In this document: positions 22,975 to 33,540 of the stretch, in pieces
Layout of the letters: every line of letters begins with the position of its first letter
Position numbering within the stretch: position 1 is the first letter of the stretch
Assembly (NCBI RefSeq): GCF_011075055.1
Contig: NC_058150.1
Coordinates: forward strand, 11,437,408 to 11,501,407
Direction: 5' to 3'
Length of the DNA stretch: 64,000 nt
Origin: Mangifera indica
Lineage: Eukaryota > Streptophyta > Magnoliopsida > Sapindales > Anacardiaceae
The notes under the pieces: generated by a model
The model's input: the letters and a program-made list of their open reading frames with translations, nothing else
The model's database searches: none
Told to the model about the DNA's origin: nothing
Made by a program: the position numbers and the translations under genes

Positions 22975-25900
22975 CTGCGGCAAACACCAGAATGGACATG
23001 CTCTAAGATCATTCAGTTATAATTTGTATCAACTTTGAACTCATAAACCTAATTCCTGAAATATATCCACCTGACATTATGAAGATATTGAGTTAACAAG
23101 GATTTAGCCTAGTAAATGCAAACCGCGAATTCACTTAAATGTTACGCAGAAACTAAACAAAACATAAGTTTCATTCTCATTGAAAAATACCAATGTTTTA
23201 CAAAATGAGAGATCAAGAAAAGCCTCATGCTTACAATGATCTGTACTCTGGCTTCCAAATAATATAATGTATTGTTGTCACTCAGCCATCGACCAACTAA
23301 CTGGAGGGCGCATACATATAGTTACTCATAAAAACATCCAAGGCAAGATATTTTTAGAGAAAATATTCATTCAAAAATATGGTTTCTTTTTGATAACCGG
23401 AGATCCTACCCATGTTTGTTGGACGAGTAAACCCAGGGCACAGTGACCGGATCTACAATCACTGCATTAGGAAAGTTAAGGTTTCAAAAACGTGACAGAG
23501 GTTCAAACCCAAACTTTAACTTTGAAAGTTTTAATACTCCATCAGTTTTACTAACCCTTAAGGTCCACACAATTTATTTATTAGATAACATAACTGAAAA
23601 TTTCAAAAATAGAAGAGCAAGAATGCTTTTATGTTTCATGTGCTTCCATGCAGAACACTAGATACACTGTAATTTAACGAATGAGGAAAAAAGGAGAATC
23701 TATTTTAAACATTAAAGGCCAACAACATCTGATTTGAACTGTTCCTTCATTATTAAATCTTGCAGGCAGGTTTATTGGCCAGTTTGATATTACCATAATT
23801 TTGCATTGTGAAGAAACAAGCATCAGAAGAAGCCTAGACTGAAGGTGCCAGCAGGGAGACATGGGATTAGCAGACAATTGTGTTCTTGTTGCCAGTCAAG
23901 CTCCTATAAATTTACCTGACTGACAGAAAAAGAAACAAGATACAAATTACCTAAACCGTTGAACCAGGGCATTGCGTAAAAATATGCTCAGAAGACCACA
24001 CTGAATCCAGGTCCCTGTGTTTACAATCAGAACCATTAGCTCTCAAACAATTTCACGCTCAAAAGACAACTTTATTGCACCCCAAAGTAATCCAAGAATT
24101 TTCCACGGATAGATAAAACATGAGAGACATCAAGCACTCTAGATTTTCATTTTCTCGTTCTCCCGTATATTCCACATCCAATTTTATTCAGTAAATTAAT
24201 AAATTAGTGATTACCCTCTTCAGTTTGGGTATAAGGAAAAGCAATCTAGGGAAAATAAATAAAATCACATGACAGTAGAGGATAAAGAATTGAAAAAAGA
24301 GTAATGCATGATTTGATGCTTACACTCATTTTGTTAATCTGCCTATATGTTATGCAGAACAACAAAATGATGCCATCTATGCAATTGCATGAGTACAAGT
24401 ATCATGGAAGAACCTTAGCAACCAACCATGTGGACCTTCTCGAAAGGACCTTCCCAGCAAAACACTTTGTGCTTCTTAAAATCCTCATGCTGTCCATATG
24501 AGGCCTCAATTTGTGAATGTTCTTTATTTGATACCAAGTTATTCAGCCTTAAAGAAGTCTTGTCAAGTGAATCATCCAATTGAGAGCATCTGAAACAGGT
24601 ATACGTACATATATATGCATGCTAAGATGATAACAAAAATAGAATTAAGAGCATGTATTTTTGTTGAGAACAGAAATTTCTCAGAGCTCTCTCCTCCAAC
24701 GGTTTTGTTCCCTTCCTGGAATCAATAATGTAGACATAATTTGTAGAGCATGCATTATAGCAAGCATAAACATAATAAATATCACAGCAGCAAAATTTTG
24801 GGATGAGATAACATAATTTATTAATTTCAATATAAAATTAATAAATATGAAAAATGCGAAAGAAAAAAATATCTACTTGCTAATTATTTTTTCTCCCTGT
24901 TTGTTGGGCAAGCCAGTTATATGAAAAGAGAATAATCAAAATAAAAAGCTTGCTAAAAATAATTTCCCATTTATAAAATTAACACATTAAAAAGAAGCAT
25001 CCATTGAAAAGGTACACAAATTGCTGAAGCAGTCACCTGATGTATGCTATGTATGCCATACTTGTCAGTTCGCGAGCGAGCACTCGCACAGACACACACA
25101 CAAAGAGAATTGCAAAACATTGGAATTTCATACCATCTTATGAAGTTCTCCCTAGCAAATGAGCCTAATTCAACAAGGAAAAAAAAAGCACAAAGCAATT
25201 ACAGCACCTCAACTACTCATTCATTGCTGCAAAAGTAGTATCTAAATAACCATTCAGTACGTGTGCACTCACAAATTTGGGAAGATAGATTATCTAGTTA
25301 AATAGAAATTCCATACTGACTCAGAATGATAAATCTTAGGTAGTACATAATCATAAAATGTCACTTCCGTTACATGAAAACAAATAAATCAACTCCAGAA
25401 TAAAATGATGATCAAGATTATATCTGATAATATGATGAGTGAATAATAGTGATTATGAAACCAGCTCATGCAATATTTTTCATAATAGAAATCATAAGGA
25501 TGTGCAACTAAAACCACAGGATATTCACCTCACTTCGCTAAAAAATTAAATTTCCAAACTACACCACAACAAAAACGGTGTGATTTCTTATATATTTCTT
25601 TTTCCTTCATTTGTTCATTCTCACTTTTATTTAACTATTTCTTTATAAGAAAGTGGATGAAATTTATTTAGAAATATGAATAATGTTACAATGAAGGTTC
25701 CCAAAGTCATCCCAACAAAGCAAACTTTACATCTCTAATAAAGCTCAACAAATACAGAATTGAACCAAGCAGCATTCCAATAAGTTAAAAAGGAAAAAAA
25801 GATGTCAACCAAACAGCATAGAAATTGAAGCCCACAAAGATGTCAACCATATATGAAACCCTCATCATAAGCATCTTATAACATTGTTCAATTCCTTTCC

Positions 25901-28900
25901 CTTCAAATAACCCAAAAAGTCGCCAAACGTGGTTTCTGCAATCAAAACAGAGGAAATATGAATCAAAAAACCATGTTTAGCTTACACTTATCTTTCAAGA
26001 TTTTTTTCCCTATTGCTTAACCACCCATTAAATGTTAAATTCATCTCAGATATGTCGAATATGAGACACCATGACAAAACACATCAGGATATAGTTCTTA
26101 AGCCCATAATTTCTCCACTATGTTCATAAAATCAGTGCAATAAATATGTATGACAAGAAACCACAGTACAGGCATGCAAACAGTTTGAGCAGTATCTATA
26201 AACATGGTCAACTCTAAGTTTACAGTCCTTCAATTCACTGAATCAATGTGCAGTAATATGCTGATATTTAATGCATTTATGTTAGAATGTCTCTTGCAGA
26301 TCAGAAGAGAAATAGGGTCATACCCATTCATCAACAGATGCAGGCAAACGATTCCTGCTTATGTCAATATCAGGCTCACTTGAATTGGCTAACCCACTTT
26401 GCTCTGTTTCAGTATTGTCCACTGAATCAACCAAATCTATGAATTCACCATTTTTACAAGGCATGAATGATGCATCTTTCTGCTGAATCTCAGCCTCCAA
26501 CAGTGGTATCTCGATAGCACCACCAGTCGAGCAACCAGCAATTACCACATGAGAATTTGCAAGGCTGCATCTGTTCTCCACAGATGAGTACTCACAGATT
26601 TCACTGCTGGGCTTTGAATTCTGATGCTCCAATCTGGCAACACTTTTTGGACAATCTAATATACTTGCAAAACAATTATTAGATAATCTTTTCGCAGGAG
26701 TATTAACATCTGAATTGACAGTTGTTGAGCATCCATTTTCATCAGTACAAGAACAAGTACCATCATGCGCATCAGAATTAGGATCAGAAGAGACAAGTCC
26801 CTTATCTTCCAGTAAATGTTGAGACATGAACACAGAAATGCTGTTTGGTTTTACCGCAATAGATGTTGAAGATCCATCACCTCCATCAGGATCATTGAGC
26901 ACTGGATCTTTATTTTCATTCAAAATTTTACTTGGTGAAGACCCAGATGGCACATTGCCATCCTTGACTTGTTGAGCATCTAAATTTTGTAGAAAGGAAT
27001 TTTTTTGCTGTTTGTTACTCCCTCCAAAGTGCCCAAGCTCCTGATGGAAACTAGAAGACTTGTTCTGGCACGTTTTATCACAAATATTAACTCCAGTTTT
27101 CAACTTTTGAATCCACTCTGATGCACTAGAACTCAGGTCAACACAAAGGTTAATCCCCTCTTCATCATGAACATAAAACTCAAAAGACGATGAAGAAGCT
27201 GCTTTAAAAGTATTTGCAGAAGAAGGGAAAATGTCTTCCATAGGGAATGAATCCGAGTTTACATCTGTTACATTTGTCTGTTGAATTGGGCACATATCCT
27301 CCACCCGGTTAGCTCTTGCAGTACCTGAAGAATCCTGGCACAAATTTGTTGTTGCAGATACCTGGTGGAAATCATTCCTACCACATCGAGAAATAAACTG
27401 AGAGTTTGGTGCTTCCTGGAAAAAAAACATGGAGCAACCATGACCTAACTGTATTCACGCATGCAGCTAAAAAAAAAAAAAAGAAAGAAAAACTGGTCAA
27501 CACTAGGTTGCGGTGGTATAGCAGATACATATAGAAAACATTTCCATTCTTCAAATCTATGAAGCACTAAAAGTATAAATGACTTTCTGTCTTTTTGATA
27601 AGGGAAAGAAAGGTTGTGTTTTAAAGTATTTCTTTTTTTTTTCTTCACTTAATGAGAAAGTACCAGTCAAGAAATCCTCCACCTAGGGTTGAATTCAAGC
27701 TAAGCTAGCTTGAGCTTTATTGCTAATTCGGCTCAATCGAGCCAGAAATTAGCAGTCCTCAAGCCATAGTTTTAAGAATTTAGCGAGCTTAACAAAAACG
27801 AATTAATTTAAAAAATAATTATTTTTCAAAAATATATGTTTCCCAATAAAAGTTAACATGGAAGGAAGTTAAATTGTAATGAGAAAGAAAAAAAGTAATC
27901 TTATATATAATGGGTGAGCTGAGTTGTTGGAATTCCTCTTACTTGATGCGGGAGTTTTTGAATTGAGATCAGAAGTTTGGGTAAAATGAGTTGTTGAAGT
28001 GTGTTTTTCTAATGTAGGATTTTTACAAACCTAATTCAATTTCCTATTCGCAAAAGTCCCACATTAGAAAGATACATTTCAACAACTCACCTTACCCATT
28101 ATAATGAAACTTACTTTTTTACTTTATGTTGAGTCATTTGGACTTTTACCTAAAAAAATAATTCACAGGAACATGTACATTAATGAACAATATCATACCC
28201 CGTCATAAGTTTTGTCCCCCCAGCAATGACCCAATTCATTACTTCTAAAACTTGTTGAAAAGTTTCCTCCGTTTCCTTCCTCTCTTAAACAGGTGTGCAG
28301 TTCATGGCTATCTGCAGAAGCAACAAATCATTGTTCAAGCATTTCTATAAAAAAAAAAAAAAATTAAGAAATTGAAGTATAGTGTCATCAACCAAGTGCT
28401 AAATGTTGCACACCTTCTCTAGGATACTCCAAAGAATCAAGCTGTGCTCCAGGCAGTAGTCCTGGTATGCAAAATGCAGGAATTGAAACATCTCTAATTC
28501 CGCCTAATCTTTCTCTGGATAAAATTGAACTCGAATTCTTCTACAAGTTTGTCAAACATCAAAATGGTGAATATATTGGCTTGGAAAAAGGAAGTTCAAA
28601 TATTATATCTTAAGGGAAAATAAATTCATTTAAAAAGTGAAATAAAATGCATGGCAACCAAAGAAATTAGTTATAGAAAAGTTCATGATAAGTAAACAAC
28701 AGAAAATGTGACAAACAATGAGCACCTATTTATTAAACATAACCATGAAGGGACTTTATGCATTCCAGTTTTCTTTTTGTAAGTGAAATGATATTTTATA
28801 TTAAAAGCAATATTGAATTACAAGATGGTGAACCAATATTACATCAACAATTGTATATGTTAGTAAGAACTTTGAAGCCATGTAAAGAAAGATAAGAAAA

Positions 28901-30091
28901 CAAGACACACAAGACCTTCAAGCTGATTATTCCAAAACCAGCAATAGCTCACATAAATCATGAGGTTCAGCCCCTCAAGACCCAACGGTTGTTTGATTCA
29001 GTCTCAATTACAATAGGTGGCTTCAAAATATTAAAGCCTATGAACACAATATTTTATTGTTGCTCCACAACACCAACTACAAGTAGAAAAATTCTAAGAA
29101 ACAATTTTATACTTGCAGAAGGCATATACCAAGAGAGATCAACATATATAATTGAAAAGAAGAAACATGGCCAGTTATCAATAGGAACAGTCTTAGAGAA
29201 CTCGTAAGGCAACAACATTGCTCCAATGTAATGAGTAAATGGAAGCAGACCTTTTAAAGTTACCAGAAAGATTATATATATACATCCAGATGTTATGAGT
29301 TAATGAAGAAACCTTAAATGGCATCTTCATTATGTTACAAGGCTTTCCTTCTGAGGAGGCTTCATCATGTAGGGAAAACATGTTGATAAAAATTGTCCAA
29401 CTATTTGGCCCAACATACTTCACCTATGTTGAAATCAACAAAACCCTCTAACCTCCAAATCCCCAATTACAGCAAAGCAAACCCTAAGGCCTTGTCATCA
29501 ATACATTATTGATAATGTGATTTCTTGTAATATGGGAAAATTTGCTCAAATAAGCAGTCAACTTCAAGAATACTCACATTTCAGAAGCAAGTTTAACCAT
29601 AGAACAGTCCACTTGCCATAATCTTGGAAATTGAAATTGATCCACACATATTAATCCATCCATAAACTCAAGTAACTGCTATAATTGTAGAGCTACCTAG
29701 TATGTGCGCACAATGTAAATTTTATTAACTATAAAAATACTACTAATACTTCCTAGCCTAAAAAGCATAAAAGTTCATTGTATGCTGGTAAATATAAATG
29801 AACCAAATAATTTTAAAAAAAAATTCATTACTGTATATAAACACAAAGTCCAAAAGCAAATAAAAACACAACAGATTGAATAAAGCATATAGTGTCAATG
29901 AAAATGCAACAGAATGATGGTTTCACATCAACAAACCAAAAGAAGTAATCAAGTACCTTAAAGAAGGAAGCCAAAGATTTAGCCATTTCCGAACTTGACC
30001 TATTAGCAGGCAAGCCATACTTCTTACACAAAGATTGAAGCTCCTTCCTTGAGAGTCTTGTACACAATTTCTGATCTCCATTATTCTTCAT
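22921..30091 (-). CDS. Host gene: SAP-like N-terminus, long polar protein (multi-exon; 3' part uncertain)
   Basis: The only convincing host gene in the window. Exons with good splice sites and consistent phases are 30091-29957, 28540-28414, 28311-28199 and 27415-26324, giving 489 residues. Residues 12-45 (RLSRKELQSLCKKYGLPANR..) fit a SAP-like helix-extension-helix, a motif often used for DNA/chromatin binding. The rest is Ser/Asp/Glu/Asn-rich, low in structure, with no enzyme motif. A FEFYVHDEEGINLCVDL block is the most ordered-looking part of exon 4. Candidate 3' exons at 25935-25912, 24715-24672, 24589-24436, 23300-23235 and 22974-22921 keep phase and would end at TGA 22921-22923 (about 600 aa), but two of their donors are weak. 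It may belong to an uncharacterised plant family, and I do not assign a name or function. Confidence 0.6.
23235..23300 (-). CDS. Candidate internal exon (22 codons)
   Basis: Acceptor GCCCTCCAG and donor ATT|GTAAGC are both strong, and the exon is phase 0 at both ends. It encodes LVGRWLSDNNTLYYLEARVQ and two Ile. Joined to the exon at 22974 it gives a continuous 39-residue C-terminus. Confidence 0.42.
24436..24589 (-). CDS. Candidate internal exon (CSQLDDSLDK..WEGPFEK)
   Basis: Acceptor CTGTTTCAG, then 51 open codons with the same polar composition as exon 4 (NKEHSQIEASYGQHEDFKKH). The donor AAG|GTCCAC is not consensus. If no splice occurs the frame would stop shortly after at VHMVGC. Confidence 0.42.
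24672..24715 (-). CDS. Candidate small exon (EGNKTVGGESSEKF)
   Basis: Acceptor GATTCCAG is good. Fourteen codons plus two bases complete a codon with the first base of the next candidate exon. Donor CT|GTTCTC is weak. Alternative frames through this segment are also open, so the call is tentative. Confidence 0.28.
25912..25935 (-). CDS. Candidate micro-exon or alternative terminal exon
   Basis: Strong acceptor TTTTGATTGCAG at 25936. Phase 0 from exon 4 gives KPRLATFW before a possible donor GG|GTTATT, or two more residues and a stop (TGA) if unspliced. A second frame of the same segment is open longer (TTFGDFLGYLKGKELNN), which would need a different upstream phase. Confidence 0.28.
26324..27415 (-). 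CDS. Exon 4 of SAP-like gene (364 codons)
   Basis: Acceptor TTTTTTTCCAG is followed by GAAGCACCAAAC. The reading frame is uninterrupted for 1092 bp to ..SVDEW, then donor GG|GTATGA. Composition is rich in Ser, Asp, Asn and Glu, with scattered Cys and no transmembrane segment. The FEFYVHDEEGINLCVDL block near residue 90 of the exon is followed by SEWIQKLKTGV, a likely short helix. Unspliced, the frame would stop two codons later, so an intron is expected here. Confidence 0.75.
27416..28198 (-). other. Intron 3 of SAP-like gene, with inserted repeat
   Basis: Bounded by GT (GGG|GTATGA at 28198) and AG (27416). Contains hAT-like GAGCC/CTTGAGC-rich sequence at about 27685-27790 and the inverted repeat at 27979-28097. 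Confidence 0.6.
27979..28097. repeat. Inverted repeat (hairpin) in intron 3
   Basis: The left arm, 27979-28026, matches the reverse complement of 28050-28097 at roughly 40 of 48 positions (shared TGAGTTGTTGAA and TTTCTAATGT). Looks like a small foldback element. A partial third copy of the outer part is at about 27905-27930. Confidence 0.7.
28199..28311 (-). CDS. Exon 3 of SAP-like gene
   Basis: Acceptor GCTTCTGCAG and donor GGG|GTATGA. Entry in phase 1, exit in phase 0. Encodes DSHELHTCLREEGNGG.. and ..GHCWGDKTYDG. The frame is fixed by neighbours on both sides. Confidence 0.7.
28414..28540 (-). CDS. Exon 2 of SAP-like gene
   Basis: Acceptor ACTTGTAG and donor GAAG|GTGTGC. Encodes KNSSSILSRERLGG.. 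to ..GAQLDSLEYPRE. Phase 0 in, phase 1 out, matching exons 1 and 3. Confidence 0.7.
28541..29956 (-). other. Intron 1 of SAP-like gene
   Basis: 1416 bp between donor AAG|GTACTTG and acceptor TTGTAG. No coding sequence seen. The small frames at 28989-29207 and 29193-29423 are not supported. Confidence 0.55.
29957..30091 (-). CDS. Exon 1 of SAP-like gene (start codon and SAP-like motif)
   Basis: ATG at 30091-30089 opens 45 codons. The SAP-like signature LSRKELQSLCKKYGLPANR with a following EMAKSLASFF helix fits a DNA-binding helix-extension-helix. It ends at AAG|GTACTTG. Unspliced, the frame runs on into hydrophobic intron sequence, which is not expected in the protein. The start is chosen because it is the first ATG upstream of the motif. 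Confidence 0.72.
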
Positions 30092-30800
30092 CTATCTAAA
30101 CCCAAACAATCAACAATTCTAAAATTAAGCTCCAAAATAGATAAGTTTGATAAATAAATTACATCAACGTCCAATCGTTAAGTATCACATCTAGAACGTT
30201 CTAATATGGCAATAATGAGGAAGAAAAACATTATGCCACAACTCAAGCTTTTATTTTAGGTTCAAAACTTGTCACGTTGCACGTTAAAGCTCAGATGTAC
30301 AAGGCTACCATAAACTCCCTCAACGACACCGGGATTTTACATCCGGTAACCTAATTGACATCAGAATCAACTATGTACACAAAAAAAAATATAATCAGCT
30401 CCATTCACAAATCATAATGAGAATATAATACACAAAGTTGATTCAAAATAAATAAATAAACTAAGAAAGATACATTTTTCCTGTTTGGTTGCTCGGATAC
30501 CGAAGGAAATTTCACTTTACACAAAGCTTATTGAGGCAGAGACCTTGATTTCTTTTCTTTTCTTTTTTCTTCTTTGTTTTTTTTTTTTTTTTTTTTTTTT
30601 TTCTTTTAAGGTTTGTATTAAGAGAAAGTCCGAAAGAAACGAAGGAAGTAGAGCGAAGTGTAAGAACTCGTTACCTAGTCGGGAGAGACAGTTGACAAGA
30701 AAGTGAAAGAAAATGCAGGAAAATTTCTAGTCAGAAGTTGTGAGACGAGAGTCGGCTACCGCACGCCAAAGCGAAAGACCGTCAAAGCTTCAAATCTGTT
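30092..30800 (-). promoter_or_regulatory. 5' UTR and promoter region of SAP-like gene
   Basis: Upstream of the ATG. It includes a T-rich/CT-rich run on the plus strand (30548-30605, that is A/GA-rich in the gene's sense). No TATA box was clearly placed. The plus-strand frame at 30485-30706 is a shadow across the T run. Confidence 0.35.
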
Positions 30801-30963
30801 TTTGTTTTTGTTTCATCCAACCGTGGCGGACGACTCGAAAGACTGTGAACCGAATTCGGCTTGAGCAAATTTTGAAATAAATATTTTACATTATCGGAGC
30901 TCAAGTTTGAGTCGATGGATATTTCATTCACTGACTTTGCAAGGTTGGAAAAATTTGATTTAA

Positions 30964-30993
30964 ATTAATTAAAATAATATTATTTTAATTAAT
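30964..30993. repeat. 30-bp perfect AT palindrome
   Basis: Perfect dyad centred at 30978/30979 (half site AATTAAAATAAT). A related half copy follows at about 31001-31022. It lies just outside the MULE at 31078. Confidence 0.85.
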
Positions 30994-31077
30994 ATATATC
31001 AAAATAATATTATTTTAATTAATTGTGATTTAATTATAATATCAAATTAAATTAAATTTAAGTTTAATTTAATATTA

Positions 31078-32046
31078 GGGAAAAGGACTATTTCCTACCT
31101 AACTTTTGATGCATTTTCAAAATGTCATCCATAGTAGATGAAAATCCACTTTTCCCACCCACGAGCTGTTAAAATGGATGATATCTGTTTGTATAAGGGT
31201 AAAATATCCATTTTACCCTTGTTAGATGAAATGACAAAAATACCCCTCAATTTAATCTCTCAAAATTGATGTGAGGGTTTTACCATTCACCCCCCTTAGG
31301 TTTTAGAAACTAATATTTTCACCTTACCTAAAGTTTTTAAACTTTAAAAACTAACATTTTCACCCCCAAACTAGGGTTTCCATACTTTTCAAAATACAGT
31401 TGCCCCCCATAACTTTCAAAACTAGCATTTCACCCCCATTCTTCAACTTCATCTCCCAATGTCTTCTCCGACGTCGTCACCGGCCTCCTTCTTCTCCTGG
31501 TGCGACGGCGATGGTGCGACGAAGAGACGGAGATCTCTTCGATGCGAAGAGTCTCTCTTCGTCGCTCGTCGTCTAGATCTGGGAAATCGGTTTCAAACTT
31601 CGCTCGTCGTCCAGATCTGGGAGATCACTCGACGAAGGTCTTTCTTCTTCTCTCTTTGTCGTCCTTCGTCTGTCCTTCCAGATCTGAACAACGCTTCGTC
31701 GTCCAGATCTGGGTTACAAAGCGTCATCCTTTGTAGTCGGAGAGGGAGATCAGTCGAATGCGTCAGCCGTCGGTAGTGGCCAGAGAAGGAAGCAAACGCC
31801 AGGGGTGAAATCTAAACTTTTCAAACTTTGAGGATGAGTTAGTTATTAGTTTTTAAAACCTGGAGGGGGGAAACGGTAAAATTTTAAAGTTTTAAGGTTT
31901 TAAATAGCAAATGACGATTTTGACCCTATTCCTAACTGAAAAATTAGACGGCAGTTTGCTCATGGGTGGGAAAAGTGGATTTTCATCTGCCGTGGGTGAC
32001 ATTTTGAAAATGCATCAAAAGTTAGGTGGGAAATAGTCCTTCTCCC
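31078..32046. mobile_element. Non-autonomous MULE with perfect 9-bp TSD and GC-rich core
   Basis: 969 bp bounded by TTAATATTA on both sides (31069-31077 and 32047-32055). Long inverted termini exceed 90 bp: left GGGAAAAGGACTATTTCC, right read inward GGGAGAAGGACTATTTCC, both continuing ACCTAACTTTTGATGC. The core (31450-31790) is GC-rich. It repeats a CGTCGTC.AGATCTGGG word about four times, which creates open frames in two phases (31459-31776, 31500-31736) without a recognisable protein. Termini resemble those of the element at 59257 (ACTATTTYCCACC..), so the two are related subfamilies. Confidence 0.85.
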
Positions 32047-32055
32047 TTAATATTA

Positions 32056-33540
32056 TCATCAAATTCAAACTTAACTTTTTAAATTGAGTTATTCTCAAAC
32101 TAGATCGAAGAAAGCTTGTCATACTTAAATTCGGTTCGGCTCAAATTTATTTTTAATCACAAAGATTTCACACTAGAAATGTAGAGTGATGTGGCAATTT
32201 AGTAAATAAATAGATTTATTGAGTTTATTTTTGTAAATAAATATATATCAATCGTATTTCTAAGTTACTCTTTTATTATTGATTTTTTAATTTGCTTTTT
32301 TATATTCACTTGGAAAAAAAATTCTTTGCTTTCAAAGAAATTTTAGGGGTGGATTTAAATGAACTTAGCCTAAATATAAGTTTGCTTGATTTTAGTTTAA
32401 ACTCAAAAAATTCAATTCAAATTATCAATGAGTTCATTGAAAAAATAGTGAGAAGAACAAAATTGGTCATTGGAAATGAAAAAATAAAAATAAAAAATTA
32501 GTTGACTATTAGCTCAACTTTAAGAAAAAAAATGAAGGGTTTTGAAATTAATGTTGAGCTTGAGCAAAATTATTTTTAATCATATAAACTTTATATGTAA
32601 AATAAAAGAATATTAATTGAATTGTCGAAAATTGGGGACTATAATAATTGATCAACAATCTCATAACCTAACAGTGATTCAGTTATGTTCATATTGTTTT
32701 AGTTTAGGTTTTGTTATAAAGATCTTCAACTTTATCTCTTCCTAAAACAGAGCTATATTGACAAAGAAATTATGAATATACCGACCTATGGCCCATAAAA
32801 AGAGAGAACAGTTAAGGAAGTGCGAGCCAATGAATGGAAAATGAGGAAGTAGTGCCAAAAAAGGAGACAGGTGATATAGAGTTCACAAACAAACATGTTT
32901 GCTGCAGCCCTTGTTGGAAAACCTCTAAAGGCTAGGAAGAATGAAAGTTTTCCTTATATTAATTACTAAAGCAGTATATTATTAATACTTACAAAATTTT
33001 CTCTTTAACAATGATACATTCTTCAATTTTAATGCAAATAATTTCCTACCTAAAGGTGTTCATTGTCTGTGTTAGAATTAATAATAACATAAGGTTAATT
33101 TTAGAAATACATTAGTTGTAAAAAACTCAATCACCCAAAGTAGTTAGGTTTATTTAATTGACATATGTTTTTCTGTTAGAAAGATGATGAACATGTTAGG
33201 ATAATGTCATAGAGTCAATCAGCATATCTATTATTTATGTAATCTTTGACATTTAATCAATAAATATGACATTTATATTATCCTTATTTGTTTATCAAAA
33301 ATTAGATAATTATCTCAAGAATAGTTGAACGGTGACGAAGGTATAAGTGTTCAATACCTAATCGTAAGAACCTTATGTACATTAAATGACTATTCCTAGA
33401 ACATCTATAACTCTAATATTACTATGATCGAGAGCATGGGTAATAATGATAGAGTTATCATAGTATTAAATAACTTCATCGAAAGATGATGAAAGTTCTC
33501 CACATTAGAGTTGTTTATTGACAACTTGGTGCAAACACAT
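32056..33540. other. AT-rich intergenic, nothing recognised
   Basis: No supported gene. The short plus-strand frame at 32292-32501 has low complexity and no known motif. Confidence 0.4.

Noticed and set aside
24971..25238. ORFs around the GTGTGTGTG-like stretch in the gene's intron
   Set aside because: Low-complexity CA/GT run, and the frames conflict with good splice sites nearby.
30485..30706. Plus-strand ORF with a poly-Phe run
   Set aside because: Produced by the T-rich tract in the probable 5' region of the minus-strand gene.
31459..31776. Arg/Ser-rich ORFs in the MULE core
   Set aside because: They come from the repeated CGTCGTC.AGATCTGGG words and are open in two phases, without similarity that I know.
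32292..32501. Plus-strand ORF of 69 codons
   Set aside because: Composition is AT-driven (Lys/Asn/Ile/Leu) and no motif is visible.
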